Shown here: positions 1-8,949 of the stretch, in pieces
Layout of the letters: each line of letters starts with the position of its first letter
How positions within the stretch are numbered: the stretch's first letter is position 1
Source of the DNA: an uncultured Coriobacteriaceae bacterium
GTDB taxonomy: Bacteria > Actinomycetota > Coriobacteriia > Coriobacteriales > Atopobiaceae
DNA: 64,000 nt
NCBI GenBank assembly: GCA_902779675.1
Contig: CACZCK010000014.1
Coordinates: 1 to 64,000 of the forward strand
Direction: 5' to 3'
Translations under genes and position numbers: made by a program
The notes under the pieces: generated by a model
Seen by the model: the letters and a program-made list of their open reading frames with translations, nothing else
Told to the model about the DNA's origin: nothing
Databases searched by the model: none

Positions 1-32
1 ACCTTGCGGTTCGAATCCCTCCGTAACCACCA
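1..32 (+). tRNA. 3' end of a tRNA (partial, identity unknown)
   Basis: The first 32 bases end in CCA at 30-32, preceded by a possible discriminator A29, a seven-base acceptor strand (22-28) and a T-loop TTCGAAT (10-16). The 5' part lies outside the window, so the isotype cannot be read. The T-stem pairs badly: only the two pairs next to the loop are canonical, and positions 7/19 and 5/21 do not pair. This may therefore be a divergent or degraded tRNA. Confidence 0.6.
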
Positions 33-79
33 GCCAAACCAACTGGGCAGCACGTGCGCCTGTCCAGGAAGAGCCATAC

Positions 80-167
80 TGGCGGAGGGAGAGGGATTCG
101 AACCCTCGAGACCTTGCGGCCCGCCGGTTTTCAAGACCGGTGCATTCAACCACTCTGCCATCCCTCC
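80..167 (-). tRNA. tRNA-Ser (UGA)
   Basis: Read on the minus strand, this folds as a class II tRNA with a seven-pair acceptor stem (GGAGGGA with TCCCTCC), an anticodon loop CTTGAAA giving anticodon UGA, a long variable arm typical of serine tRNAs, a perfect T-arm (GAGGG, TTCGAAT, CCCTC) and an encoded CCA end at 80-82. It decodes UCA-type serine codons. It is a single gene facing the partial tRNA at the window edge. Confidence 0.95.
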
Positions 168-220
168 GCAGTGATGCATATCATACCCCAGTCGGGGGAG
201 GGCTATCCATGACGCAAGGG

Positions 221-255
221 AAAGCGGGCCACCGATGAGGTAGATGGCCCGCTTT
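221..255 (-). terminator. probable terminator of the PfkB-family kinase gene
   Basis: An 11-bp inverted repeat (221-231 with 245-255) lies just downstream of the minus-strand kinase stop codon. Read on the minus strand, the stem ends in a short T run. The loop of about 13 nt is long, so strength is uncertain. Confidence 0.5.
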
Positions 256-278
256 GCGAAGTCTTGCCGTTTTGGAGC

Positions 279-1208
279 CTACAGCTCTTCGATGCCCACC
301 TGGTCAATGAGCGAGTCAACCAGCGTGCGCGGGGCGGCCTGGGTGCCCTCCATGCTCACGTTGGCGGAGCCGGTGGCCACGGCCAGCTTGATGGTGTCGA
401 TGATATCGAGACCCTCGTCCTGCGCGTAGGCGATGGCGGCAACTACGGAGTCGCCGGCGCCCACGGTGGAGCCGACCTTGACCTTGGGGGAGCTGGCCTT
501 GTAGGTCTTCTCGGGGGTTACGAACAGCGCGCCCTCGCCACCCATCGAGACGGTGACCCACTCCACACCGCGGTCCATGATCTCACGGGCAGCAGCGTCG
601 ATCTTCTCGAGGGTGTCGAGGTCACGGCCTACCATGCCCGAGAGTTCGTGGTCGTTGGGCTTGATCATGCTGGGACCAGCGCTGATGCCATGGTCGAGGA
701 CCTCGCCGTCGGCGTCGAGGAAGACCTTGGCCCCTGCCTCCTTGCAGGCCTTGACCCACGTGGCGTAGGTGTCCTTGGGGGCGCCAGCGGGGATGGAGCC
801 AGCGAGGATGACGGTGTCGCCCTCGGCGATGTCGGCCACGAGGGTGTCGAGCAGCGCGTTGAGGTCGGCCTCGGTTACCACGGGGCCAGGCTCGTTGACG
901 TCGGTGTTGGTGTGCAGCTGCTGGTCGACGATCTTGGTGTTGGTGCGGGTCTCGCCCTCGACGTCGACGGAGACGACCTCGATGCCCTGGGCCTCGACCA
1001 TGCTCTTGATGGAGCGGCCCGCGTCTCCGGCGAGAATGGCATATGCCTTGGAGGTGCCGCCCAGCTCCTTGACGACCTTGGAGACGTTGATGCCCTTGCC
1101 GCCGGCATCGGAGCGCAGTTCGGTCACGCGGTTGACGGCATCCAGCGTGAAGCCGGGGACCTGGATGGTCTTGTCAATGGCAGGATTCAGGCAGACGGTA
1201 CGAATCAT
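279..1208 (-). CDS. fruK: PfkB-family hexose-phosphate kinase (1-phosphofructokinase type)
   Basis: A 309-aa protein of the ribokinase/PfkB fold, which transfers phosphate from ATP to a sugar phosphate such as fructose 1-phosphate or tagatose 6-phosphate. The N-terminal TVCLNPAIDKT and the GGKGINVS motif are typical of FruK/LacC enzymes. The C-terminal GAGDS carries the expected catalytic aspartate. The ATG is preceded by an AAGGGG Shine-Dalgarno. No fructose PTS or DeoR regulator is adjacent, so the exact substrate (FruK or LacC) is inferred only from resemblance. The gene is monocistronic in this view and ends at a hairpin. Confidence 0.85.
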   Translation of the reverse strand: MIRTVCLNPAIDKTIQVPGFTLDAVNRVTELRSDAGGKGINVSKVVKELGGTSKAYAILAGDAGRSIKSMVEAQGIEVVSVDVEGETRTNTKIVDQQLHTNTDVNEPGPVVTEADLNALLDTLVADIAEGDTVILAGSIPAGAPKDTYATWVKACKEAGAKVFLDADGEVLDHGISAGPSMIKPNDHELSGMVGRDLDTLEKIDAAAREIMDRGVEWVTVSMGGEGALFVTPEKTYKASSPKVKVGSTVGAGDSVVAAIAYAQDEGLDIIDTIKLAVATGSANVSMEGTQAAPRTLVDSLIDQVGIEEL

Positions 1209-1392
1209 GGTATCCCCTTCGTTGGAGCATCCTTCCAGTTATACAACCTAGTATGTGCAACGCTGCCGCATTTAGGTACGGCGATTCAGTGAGACGTCCG
1301 CCGTCACGGGGGAGCGGCCTTTCGTCCGCACGAAGCCACCCCACGTGATCCTCTGCGTGCGGGCCTGTGTGCGTCTCGCTGCAGGCAGCTGC

Positions 1393-1398
1393 TACTAT
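1393..1398 (+). promoter_or_regulatory. -10 element of a possibly leaderless tadA transcript
   Basis: TACTAT lies six bases upstream of the tadA ATG, and no Shine-Dalgarno is present in the gap. Transcription would start at or next to the ATG. The -35 region is poor. This is inferred from sequence only. Confidence 0.4.
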
Positions 1399-1404
1399 GG
1401 GGAC

Positions 1405-1914
1405 ATGGACCAGCGTGACGAGACATACATGGCGCTTGCGCTCGAGGAGGCGCGCCTGGCTGCCGCCGAGGGCGAGGTGCCCATCGGTGCGGTCGTGGTG
1501 TACGACGACCGGGTAATCGCGCGGGCGCATAACCGCCGTGAGACCGACCGTGACCCCTCGGCCCATGCCGAGTTTGCGGCGATGCTCGAGGCGGCCCGCG
1601 TGCTGGACCGTTGGCGTCTGACGGGCTGCACCGTGTACGTAACGCTCGAGCCCTGCCTGATGTGCGCGGGCCTGATGGTCAACGCACGCGTGGACCGCTG
1701 CGTGTACGGCGCACCCGACCCCAAGGGCGGGGCGCTGGGGACCCTGTACGACGTGAGCCACGATGCGCGTCTCAACCACGAATACCTGGTGACTCCCGGC
1801 GTCTGCTCGGCCCAGAGCGCAGAGGTGCTGCGCGCGTTCTTCAAGGAGCGCCGTGCCGCGCGCAAGCGCGAGCGCGCCGAGGCTGCGTCCTCGGATGCGA
1901 CTGGCGACGCATAG
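1405..1914 (+). CDS. tadA: tRNA-specific adenosine deaminase TadA
   Basis: A 169-aa cytidine-deaminase-fold enzyme expected to convert adenosine 34 to inosine in tRNA-Arg(ACG). The HAEF motif supplies the zinc-binding histidine and catalytic glutamate; the two zinc cysteines are in PCLMC. Length fits TadA, with a basic, Ala/Arg-rich C-terminal tail. The ATG at 1405 is chosen over an in-frame ATG 60 nt upstream because homology starts there; upstream is a -10-like TACTAT and no ribosome-binding site, suggesting a leaderless message. TadA is normally essential, so this is a core gene. Confidence 0.93.
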   Translation: MDQRDETYMALALEEARLAAAEGEVPIGAVVVYDDRVIARAHNRRETDRDPSAHAEFAAMLEAARVLDRWRLTGCTVYVTLEPCLMCAGLMVNARVDRCVYGAPDPKGGALGTLYDVSHDARLNHEYLVTPGVCSAQSAEVLRAFFKERRAARKRERAEAASSDATGDA

Positions 1915-2034
1915 AGGGTTGCGTGGGAAAACGTCCGTTACTCTTTTGATACGAGTGCCCAGTTTGGCACCGTTTTTTGGTCTCGTCGGTTAAGCTAGCT
2001 TAAAGTAAGCCAGCGCTGCTTGACAGGGGGTATC

Positions 2035-3021
2035 ATGCCGCGTCACTTTACGGGCGACGACGTCCGCGAGGCCTACGAGCGCATCAAGGATCGAGTGCGT
2101 CGGACGCCACTCGACGACTCCCTGTACCTCAGCTCCGACGACTGCCGTTACCGCTTCAAGCTTGAGAGCCAGCAGGTGGGACGCAGCTTCAAGATCCGTG
2201 GTGTGCTCAATGCCCTGCTTCAGCTGACCCCGGCCCAGCTTGGTCACGGCGTGGGCACCGTCTCGACGGGCAACCACGCCATCGCGCTGGCCTACGCCGC
2301 CAAGCAGCTTGGTGTAGAGTGCGTGGTCATCGTGCCCGTCGGCACGTCAAAGACCAAGCTCGACCGCATGCGCCTGTATGGTGCGCGCATCATGACCATG
2401 GGCGGCAACTACGACGAGGCCCTGGTCCTTGGTCGCAACTACATCGACTGCAACGAGCTGTACTACGTGGATCCAGGCAAGAACGATCCTGTGACGTGTG
2501 CCGGCCATGGAACGGTTGGATACGAGCTCGCCCTGTTGCACCCCACGGTCGATACGATCGTGGTGCCTGTGGGCGGCGGCGGACTTATCACTGGTGTGGC
2601 GGTAGGCGCACGAGCCATCAAGCCCGACATGCGCATCGTGGGCGTGCAGACGGCTGCCTGCCCCTCGGTATACCAGTCGATCAAGGATGGGTTCTGCTAT
2701 TCCAAGTATCCGGTAGCCAGCGGCACCATCTGCGATTCTGTGACCGGTGGTGCAGGTACGCTGGCCTACGAGATGCTTCCCGGGCTGGTCGATGAGTGGG
2801 TCATCGTCGACGAGGACGAGGTGCGCAGTGCCCTGCGTTTCATGGTGATGGAGGAGCGCATCCTGCTGGAGGGTGCCAGCGCCATGGCCGTGGCAGCCGT
2901 ACGCGACTACCCCGATGTGGTGGGTGGCAGCAACGTGGCCATCGTCATCAGCGGAGGCAACGTGGACGGCAAACGCCTGGCTGAGGTCCTCAACGAGGAA
3001 GACGACAGCCTGGAGCTCTAG
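2035..3021 (+). CDS. threonine ammonia-lyase-like PLP enzyme (type II fold)
   Basis: A 328-aa fold-type II pyridoxal-phosphate enzyme of the threonine/serine dehydratase family. SFKIRG contains the PLP lysine, STGNHA matches the substrate loop, and VPVGGGGL is the PLP-phosphate glycine loop. The likely reaction is deamination of threonine (or serine) to the 2-oxo acid. There is no C-terminal ACT regulatory domain, so it resembles the catabolic TdcB type more than allosteric IlvA. The ATG at 2035 is preceded by AGGGGG at 2025-2030. No isoleucine or propionate genes are nearby, so the pathway is not settled. Confidence 0.85.
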   Translation: MPRHFTGDDVREAYERIKDRVRRTPLDDSLYLSSDDCRYRFKLESQQVGRSFKIRGVLNALLQLTPAQLGHGVGTVSTGNHAIALAYAAKQLGVECVVIVPVGTSKTKLDRMRLYGARIMTMGGNYDEALVLGRNYIDCNELYYVDPGKNDPVTCAGHGTVGYELALLHPTVDTIVVPVGGGGLITGVAVGARAIKPDMRIVGVQTAACPSVYQSIKDGFCYSKYPVASGTICDSVTGGAGTLAYEMLPGLVDEWVIVDEDEVRSALRFMVMEERILLEGASAMAVAAVRDYPDVVGGSNVAIVISGGNVDGKRLAEVLNEEDDSLEL

Positions 3022-3056
3022 GCACTTGGGCGGGCTGTTTTGCCCCCAACTGTGGA

Positions 3057-4337
3057 CTACACGACCTGAAAGACAAAGAAGTCCAGGTAATGGCTGGGCG
3101 GGAATCCCCAAAGGATGGGGTGGTCCGGTGCCTGCTGGCGTTCCTCTACCTGCTTGAGCTGCACGCCCGCATTGTGAGCCGCCTCGGCGATGGCTTTGGC
3201 CAAAAGGTCGCGCGTCATGTGCTGTGAGCAGCTGCAGGTTGCCAGATATCCGCCGCGTGGCAGCAGGTGCAGGGCTGCCTGGTTAATCTCGCGGTAGCCG
3301 CGCGCGGCGTTGCGCACGGTGGAGCTGCTCTTGGTAAAGGCGGGCGGGTCGAGCACAATCAGGTCGAAGGGTCCGCCCTCCTGGCGCGCAAAGGAGCGGT
3401 CAGAGCGCAACCGGGGTAGGTATTCGAGCACGTTTGCGCAGGTAAAGGCCATGCGGTCGTCGAGGTTGTTGAGGTGGGCGTTGGAGGCGGCCAGATCGAT
3501 GGCGGTCTGGCTCACGTCGACGCAGCGCACGAACGCAGCGCCGCCTGCCGCCGCGTTGAGGCCAAAGGGCCCCACGTGGCAGAAGCAGTCCAGCACACGT
3601 CTGCCGCGTGCCAGCTCGCGCACAGCGCGGCGGTTGTACTTCTGATCGAGGAAGAAGCCGGTCTTCTGCGAGTTCTCGAGGTCGAGGTCAAAGGAGAGGC
3701 CGTTCTCCTGCACCACGATGCGAGTGTCGAGTGCCGGGGTGTTGGCCCACCAGCCTTTGCGCAGCTCAAGCCCCTCGCGCTCGCGCATGGGCGAGTCACA
3801 GCGCTCGTAGATGGCGCGCACGTCTTGCCCATCGGCCTGCAGCACGTCGAGTAGCAGCGGGTACAGGCGCTCGCGCAGCAGCTCCATGCCCACGGTTCCC
3901 ACCTGCGTTACCAGCACCTTGCCATAGCGGTCAACGGTGAGGCCAGGCAGGCCGTCTGCCTCGGAAAACACGACACGGCAGGCATCGGTATCAGGCGGGC
4001 AGCCAGGCAGGGCGCGCGAGCCCATGGTGGTCACGCGATGCTGCCAGGCCCACTCGATGCGCCGACGCCAAAAGGCGTCGTCAAAGCGGTCGTTGGCGTT
4101 GCGCGACACCATGCGGACGCGGATTTTGCTCTGTTGCGAGAGCAGGCCAGTGCCCTGCCAGGTGCCGTTTTCTTCGCGGATGTCCACGAGGCAGCCGTTG
4201 GCAGCCTCGCGGCCGTCAAGCGGTGCGGGCTCGACGCGCAGCACCTCGCCCTCGAAGACCCACGGATGGCCCGAGGCAAGCGCCTTGGCGCCCTTGCGGG
4301 TGATGATGACCTGCGGGTAGGGGCGAAGCTGCTTCAT
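3057..4337 (-). CDS. rlmI: class I rRNA methyltransferase, RlmI-like (m5C1962 of 23S rRNA)
   Basis: A 426-aa protein with an N-terminal PUA RNA-binding domain (KGAKALASGHPWVFEGEV), a middle domain, and a C-terminal Rossmann SAM-dependent methyltransferase domain whose DPPAF motif is typical of RlmI/YccW enzymes. RlmI methylates C1962 of 23S rRNA, here assigned by family. The start at 4337 is used because the minus strand has AAGGAG upstream. It follows the DEAD-box helicase gene with a 39-nt gap, suggesting a two-gene RNA-metabolism operon. Confidence 0.85.
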   Translation of the reverse strand: MKQLRPYPQVIITRKGAKALASGHPWVFEGEVLRVEPAPLDGREAANGCLVDIREENGTWQGTGLLSQQSKIRVRMVSRNANDRFDDAFWRRRIEWAWQHRVTTMGSRALPGCPPDTDACRVVFSEADGLPGLTVDRYGKVLVTQVGTVGMELLRERLYPLLLDVLQADGQDVRAIYERCDSPMREREGLELRKGWWANTPALDTRIVVQENGLSFDLDLENSQKTGFFLDQKYNRRAVRELARGRRVLDCFCHVGPFGLNAAAGGAAFVRCVDVSQTAIDLAASNAHLNNLDDRMAFTCANVLEYLPRLRSDRSFARQEGGPFDLIVLDPPAFTKSSSTVRNAARGYREINQAALHLLPRGGYLATCSCSQHMTRDLLAKAIAEAAHNAGVQLKQVEERQQAPDHPILWGFPPSHYLDFFVFQVV

Positions 4338-4376
4338 GATGCTCCTTGGTGCGAGGTGCTTGGGCACCCGCGGGCT

Positions 4377-5792
<1,416 letters not shown>

Positions 5793-5798
5793 AGGACC

Positions 5799-5804
5799 AG
5801 TATG
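5799..5804 (-). promoter_or_regulatory. -10 element of a possibly leaderless helicase transcript
   Basis: On the minus strand CATACT lies exactly six bases before the helicase ATG, the same spacing as at tadA, and there is no ribosome-binding site between them. A leaderless mRNA is inferred. Confidence 0.35.
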
Positions 5805-5940
5805 GTGTAATGATGCCGCAAGCGTTATCCACTTTTATCCGTTATGGGCAACCTGTGAGGATGGGGCGGGACAGAAAGAGGGCACGATAGCGGTGAGAGG
5901 TGGGGGTTGGTCCTTGCGCACTCGAAGTGATGGACTTACG

Positions 5941-5998
5941 CACCCCTACAACGCGGTCTCTGCAAGCACGAGCTTGCAGAGACCGCGTTGTAGGGGTG
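5941..5998. repeat. 27-bp perfect hairpin overlapping the left copy of the islet repeat
   Basis: Arms 5941-5967 and 5972-5998 are perfect reverse complements of 27 bp with a 4-nt loop. The right arm is also the first 27 bp of the 106-bp repeat at 5972-6077, so the left arm looks like an inverted partial copy of the same repeat. It lies in the roughly 300-bp gap between the helicase gene and the nuclease-like gene. Confidence 0.9.
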
Positions 5999-6077
5999 TG
6001 CTCGGGAGCGGGGACACCCTCACAACGGCCTTTATGACAGCTAGACCTTGCGATAATCGCGTTGTGGGGGCGTGAGG
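5972..6077. repeat. 106-bp islet repeat, copy A
   Basis: Aligned by hand to 7545-7650 without gaps, about 80% of positions match over exactly 106 bp. Both copies are in the same orientation and bracket the gene at 6094-7218. Inside, a GTTGTNGGGGTGT arm faces its complement about 14 nt later, and a further GTTGTGGG-type arm closes the unit. The repeat is thus built from alternately oriented copies of one short motif. Confidence 0.85.
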
Positions 6078-6093
6078 TCACTGCCACGGGCCG

Positions 6094-7218
6094 CTAGTCA
6101 AAGACGGACGCCGAGGGAAGCACCAGGTTGCCGACAGACTTGAAGCGCGTGGAGTCAAACAGAACCTGTTGGAAGTTCATTGCAAGCCGCTTCTCGTCAT
6201 CGGACCTTTGTGGCAGGTCAACGCGAAGCAGTCGTGCCAATTGGCACATCTTGTGCTCAAACATCTCAAAGTCTCTCGTGTGGTCCGTGGTGAGACGAAG
6301 ATACCCGTTTCCAGCGGCTTCGATGGCGTCACGTCGCTCCGCCTGATCTTTAAGATGCTGGTCGGTCAGGCCTGCGCTGGCGGTATGAAACTCGTCGCTG
6401 TCGTACTCTAGCGTGACGCACCGACGTCTGCGCCCATTGCGTAGGGTCTTGCTGGCCCACATGTAGTCTGAAAAGCGAATGGTCGCGCAGTCCTCATCCG
6501 ACTCGCTTGATTGACCCTTGAGCAAAATGGGCTCATTTGTCGAGGGAGCCTCGAAGCCATAGCCGAGGGGCCAAGGCGCGGTCATTACAAGGAATATGGC
6601 CGTTTCGCGTGGTGAGGCAGACAGTGGAGGCGCCGCGGCAAGCGCTCTGCGTGAGAGCTTCAAGCCCTTTGCTCGTACCATCTCTGACAAGTACCTCTGT
6701 ATTTCATGCTTAGTGGTGAAAGGTCGGTGTCGGCCTATTGACCCCGTACCATCCGGTGCGAGGCTGTAGTAGCCACAGAGTTCACCGCAGAGTTCGGCAA
6801 GCGCTACCAACATGCCAAATTCGCCAAAGCCTTCGAAGAGGTTGCTTGCCCAGGGCATGGCCGAGTCGAAGCTTGTGAGGCTGGACTGACACATTTGTAA
6901 TAAGACGAGCGCAGGTGACGATACGAGTACATGAGACCCAAGCGACCGAAAAGAACCTGTGGGTAATCTGCCTGTGGCCTTGTGAATCGTGCAGCCTTTA
7001 ATCGAGTGGGCCGAGTTCTGAGACAGGGCAAGCAGGTGGAGGGGCCTGCATTCTAGAAGACCGCTGATGTTGCCGCTGTCAAGAAAGTCGGTTACGCGGC
7101 ATGTGTGTTGCCCGACAGGAATGCCCTCTTGGCATGAGAGGGGTTCGAGCATTCTTGCACCGACTGCGCGATGTACCAAGAGGGCACTCTGGTGGCTAAT
7201 GATCAGGCTGTTGTTCAT
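6094..7218 (-). CDS. predicted AbiEi-like/DUF559-type nuclease-fold protein
   Basis: A 374-aa protein with no clear named family. The N-terminus (ISHQSALLVHRAVG) resembles the start of AbiEi-type antitoxin/HTH proteins. The C-terminal part, about 280-345, has E-Y-D...H, a conserved RRDAIEAAGNGYLRLT segment and following helices, a pattern seen in DUF559/Vsr-like PD-(D/E)XK nucleases. The nuclease assignment is therefore an inference from motif spacing. It appears less GC-rich than its neighbours, has a strong GGAGGAGG ribosome-binding site, stands alone, and is flanked by two copies of a 106-bp repeat. These features suggest lateral acquisition and perhaps a defence or toxin-antitoxin role. 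Confidence 0.6.
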   Translation of the reverse strand: MNNSLIISHQSALLVHRAVGARMLEPLSCQEGIPVGQHTCRVTDFLDSGNISGLLECRPLHLLALSQNSAHSIKGCTIHKATGRLPTGSFRSLGSHVLVSSPALVLLQMCQSSLTSFDSAMPWASNLFEGFGEFGMLVALAELCGELCGYYSLAPDGTGSIGRHRPFTTKHEIQRYLSEMVRAKGLKLSRRALAAAPPLSASPRETAIFLVMTAPWPLGYGFEAPSTNEPILLKGQSSESDEDCATIRFSDYMWASKTLRNGRRRRCVTLEYDSDEFHTASAGLTDQHLKDQAERRDAIEAAGNGYLRLTTDHTRDFEMFEHKMCQLARLLRVDLPQRSDDEKRLAMNFQQVLFDSTRFKSVGNLVLPSASVFD

Positions 7219-7544
7219 ATGTCTCCACCTCCTCCAGCTGATGTCAAATCAAACATATCGATGTACCAAGTGCGGTGATGTAAGAAACACTAAGATGCTT
7301 AAAAAAGTAGTGCGACCTAAAGCGTTGTTTCGTGCGACTTAGATTTGTTCATATTCACAAACGCCTATGATGAGCTGCGCTTATCCAGTTCTCGTAAAAG
7401 CGAGAAAACGAACCGTCATGGACCGTTTGATTGTTGATAAGTCGGTTATCAGCCGCAAGCGAGGACGAGGAGGACATCTGTCTCGCCCCATCAAGAGATG
7501 CGGAGCTGAGCGCGCCCCCAAAAGTGCATGTTTTGTAGGCTAAA
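7219..7544. other. AT-richer non-coding leader of the nuclease-like gene
   Basis: No supported gene. This stretch is clearly more AT-rich than its surroundings. It holds the strong ribosome-binding site of the minus-strand gene beginning at 7218 and two GTCGCAC-type direct repeats (minus strand). Short frames crossing it overlap the repeat and lack ribosome-binding sites. Confidence 0.5.
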
Positions 7545-7650
7545 GCTTGCAGAGATTGCGTTGTGGGGGTGTACTGGGAGACGGAGACACCCCCATAACG
7601 GCCTTCATGCCAGCTGGACCTTTCGAAAACCACGTTGTGGGTGCGTGTGG
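7545..7650. repeat. 106-bp islet repeat, copy B
   Basis: The second copy of the repeat at 5972-6077, in the same orientation and of identical length. Several differences keep the internal arms paired; for example, the first stem differs in sequence from copy A but can still form. Copy B lacks the inverted 27-bp extension present next to copy A. Confidence 0.85.
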
Positions 7651-7914
7651 CTTGCCAGAGACCCTTGTGCTCATAGTAGATGGGGCTTTGGAGTCTGATT
7701 CGCCGGCTCTCGCGCTACGCCGAATGCCCATACGTTTCAGCTTGTGATACAAACCCAAAGCAGCTGCCACAAGCTGCTATGCTAGAGCGGCTACAGTAAC
7801 GGCCAGCTTGGAGCATGCATGAGAAGGACGCCAGAGACGCTCGCGGGGCGAATGCGCAGGTGCGGCTAGCCGCACGCCTCTGCCCTTGTCCTGCTCGTCC
7901 TTAGGAGCTCCACC
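7651..7914. other. leader region of metA
   Basis: No supported gene. It contains a 7-bp stem hairpin (7759-7765 with 7772-7778), a TATGCT box at 7778-7783 that could be a -10, and a 16-bp perfect palindrome at 7860-7875. I could not match this to a SAM or other known riboswitch, though a metA leader is where one might occur. Confidence 0.4.
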
Positions 7915-8883
7915 ATGCCCATCAACGTCCCCGACGGCCTACCTGCAAAGACCATCCTCCAGCAGGAGCGCATCTTCGCGCTCGAGGAAGAGGTGGCAAG
8001 CCACCAGCGCATCCGCCCGCTGCGGATGGTCATCCTCAACCTCATGCCCACCAAGATCGAGACCGAGACACAGATCCTGCGCCTCATCTCCAAGTCGCCC
8101 CTGCAGGTGAGCTGCGACTTTATGCGTGTGAGCAGCCACGAGTCAAAGAACACCTCGGCCGACCACCTGGTCAAGTTCTACGACACCTTTGACGCCTACC
8201 GCGACCAGAACTATGACGGCCTTATTGTGACGGGCGCGCCGGTCGAGCATCTGGCCTTTGACGAGGTCGACTACTGGGACGAGCTCTGCCAGATCATGGA
8301 CTGGAGCCGCGAGCACGTGTTCTCTACCATGTTTTTGTGCTGGGGCGCCATGGCCGGCCTCTACCACTACTACGGGATTCCCAAGCGCCAGCTGCCGGCC
8401 AAGCTGTTTGGCGTGTTCCCGCAGCGCCTGTGCGACGAGTACAGCTTCCTGACCAACGGCTTCGACGAGATGCACAACATGCCGCACAGCCGTCACGCCA
8501 TGCTCGACGCGTCCGAGCTCGCCAAGCACCCCGAGCTCAAGGTGCTCTCGGAGGGCTTCTCCAGCGGTCCGGCGCTCATCGCCACGCAGGACTTCCACGA
8601 GATCTATGTGACCGGTCATTTTGAGTACGGCCGTGACACGCTGGCCGACGAGTACTGGCGCGACTTCCACAAGGGATTGCCCATCCGCCTGCCCGAGAAC
8701 TACTTCCCCGACGACAACCCCGAGAACCAGCCCATCTTCACCTGGCGTAGCCACGCCAACCTGCTGTATCGCAACTGGCTCAACTGGGTGTACCAGATGA
8801 CGCCATACGAGCTCGAGGAGATTCCGGAGGCCATTCGCGCCCTGCGCGAACACTCGTATGTCATGGCGGAGAAGTTCGACTAG
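7915..8883 (+). CDS. metA: homoserine O-acyltransferase MetA (predicted acetyl-CoA specific)
   Basis: A 322-aa class I glutamine-amidotransferase-like homoserine acyltransferase, the first committed step of methionine synthesis. The catalytic residues align by number with the E. coli enzyme: Cys142 (FLCWGAM), His235 and Glu237 (VTGHFEYG). Residue 111 is glutamate (APVEHLAF). In this family Glu111 goes with acetyl-CoA and Gly111 with succinyl-CoA, so acetylation is predicted. An AGGAG site precedes the ATG. The acyl-CoA ligase gene starts 66 nt downstream on the same strand. No sulfhydrylase is in view. Confidence 0.93.
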   Translation: MPINVPDGLPAKTILQQERIFALEEEVASHQRIRPLRMVILNLMPTKIETETQILRLISKSPLQVSCDFMRVSSHESKNTSADHLVKFYDTFDAYRDQNYDGLIVTGAPVEHLAFDEVDYWDELCQIMDWSREHVFSTMFLCWGAMAGLYHYYGIPKRQLPAKLFGVFPQRLCDEYSFLTNGFDEMHNMPHSRHAMLDASELAKHPELKVLSEGFSSGPALIATQDFHEIYVTGHFEYGRDTLADEYWRDFHKGLPIRLPENYFPDDNPENQPIFTWRSHANLLYRNWLNWVYQMTPYELEEIPEAIRALREHSYVMAEKFD

Positions 8884-8949
8884 GCCCAGCCGTCCTCCCT
8901 TCCGCCTGCCACCATTCGGGCATCACCAGACAAGAAGAAAGAGACTGCC

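Noticed and set aside
3026..3049. Intrinsic terminator between the threonine dehydratase and rlmI genes
   Set aside because: A weak, interrupted stem; too poor to call although convergent genes make it plausible.
7355..7770. Short open frames across the islet repeat copy B
   Set aside because: They cross the repeat and lack ribosome-binding sites and conserved domains.
7651..7914. SAM riboswitch upstream of metA
   Set aside because: Hairpins exist, but no SAM-I, SAM-II or SAM-IV signature could be matched by eye.
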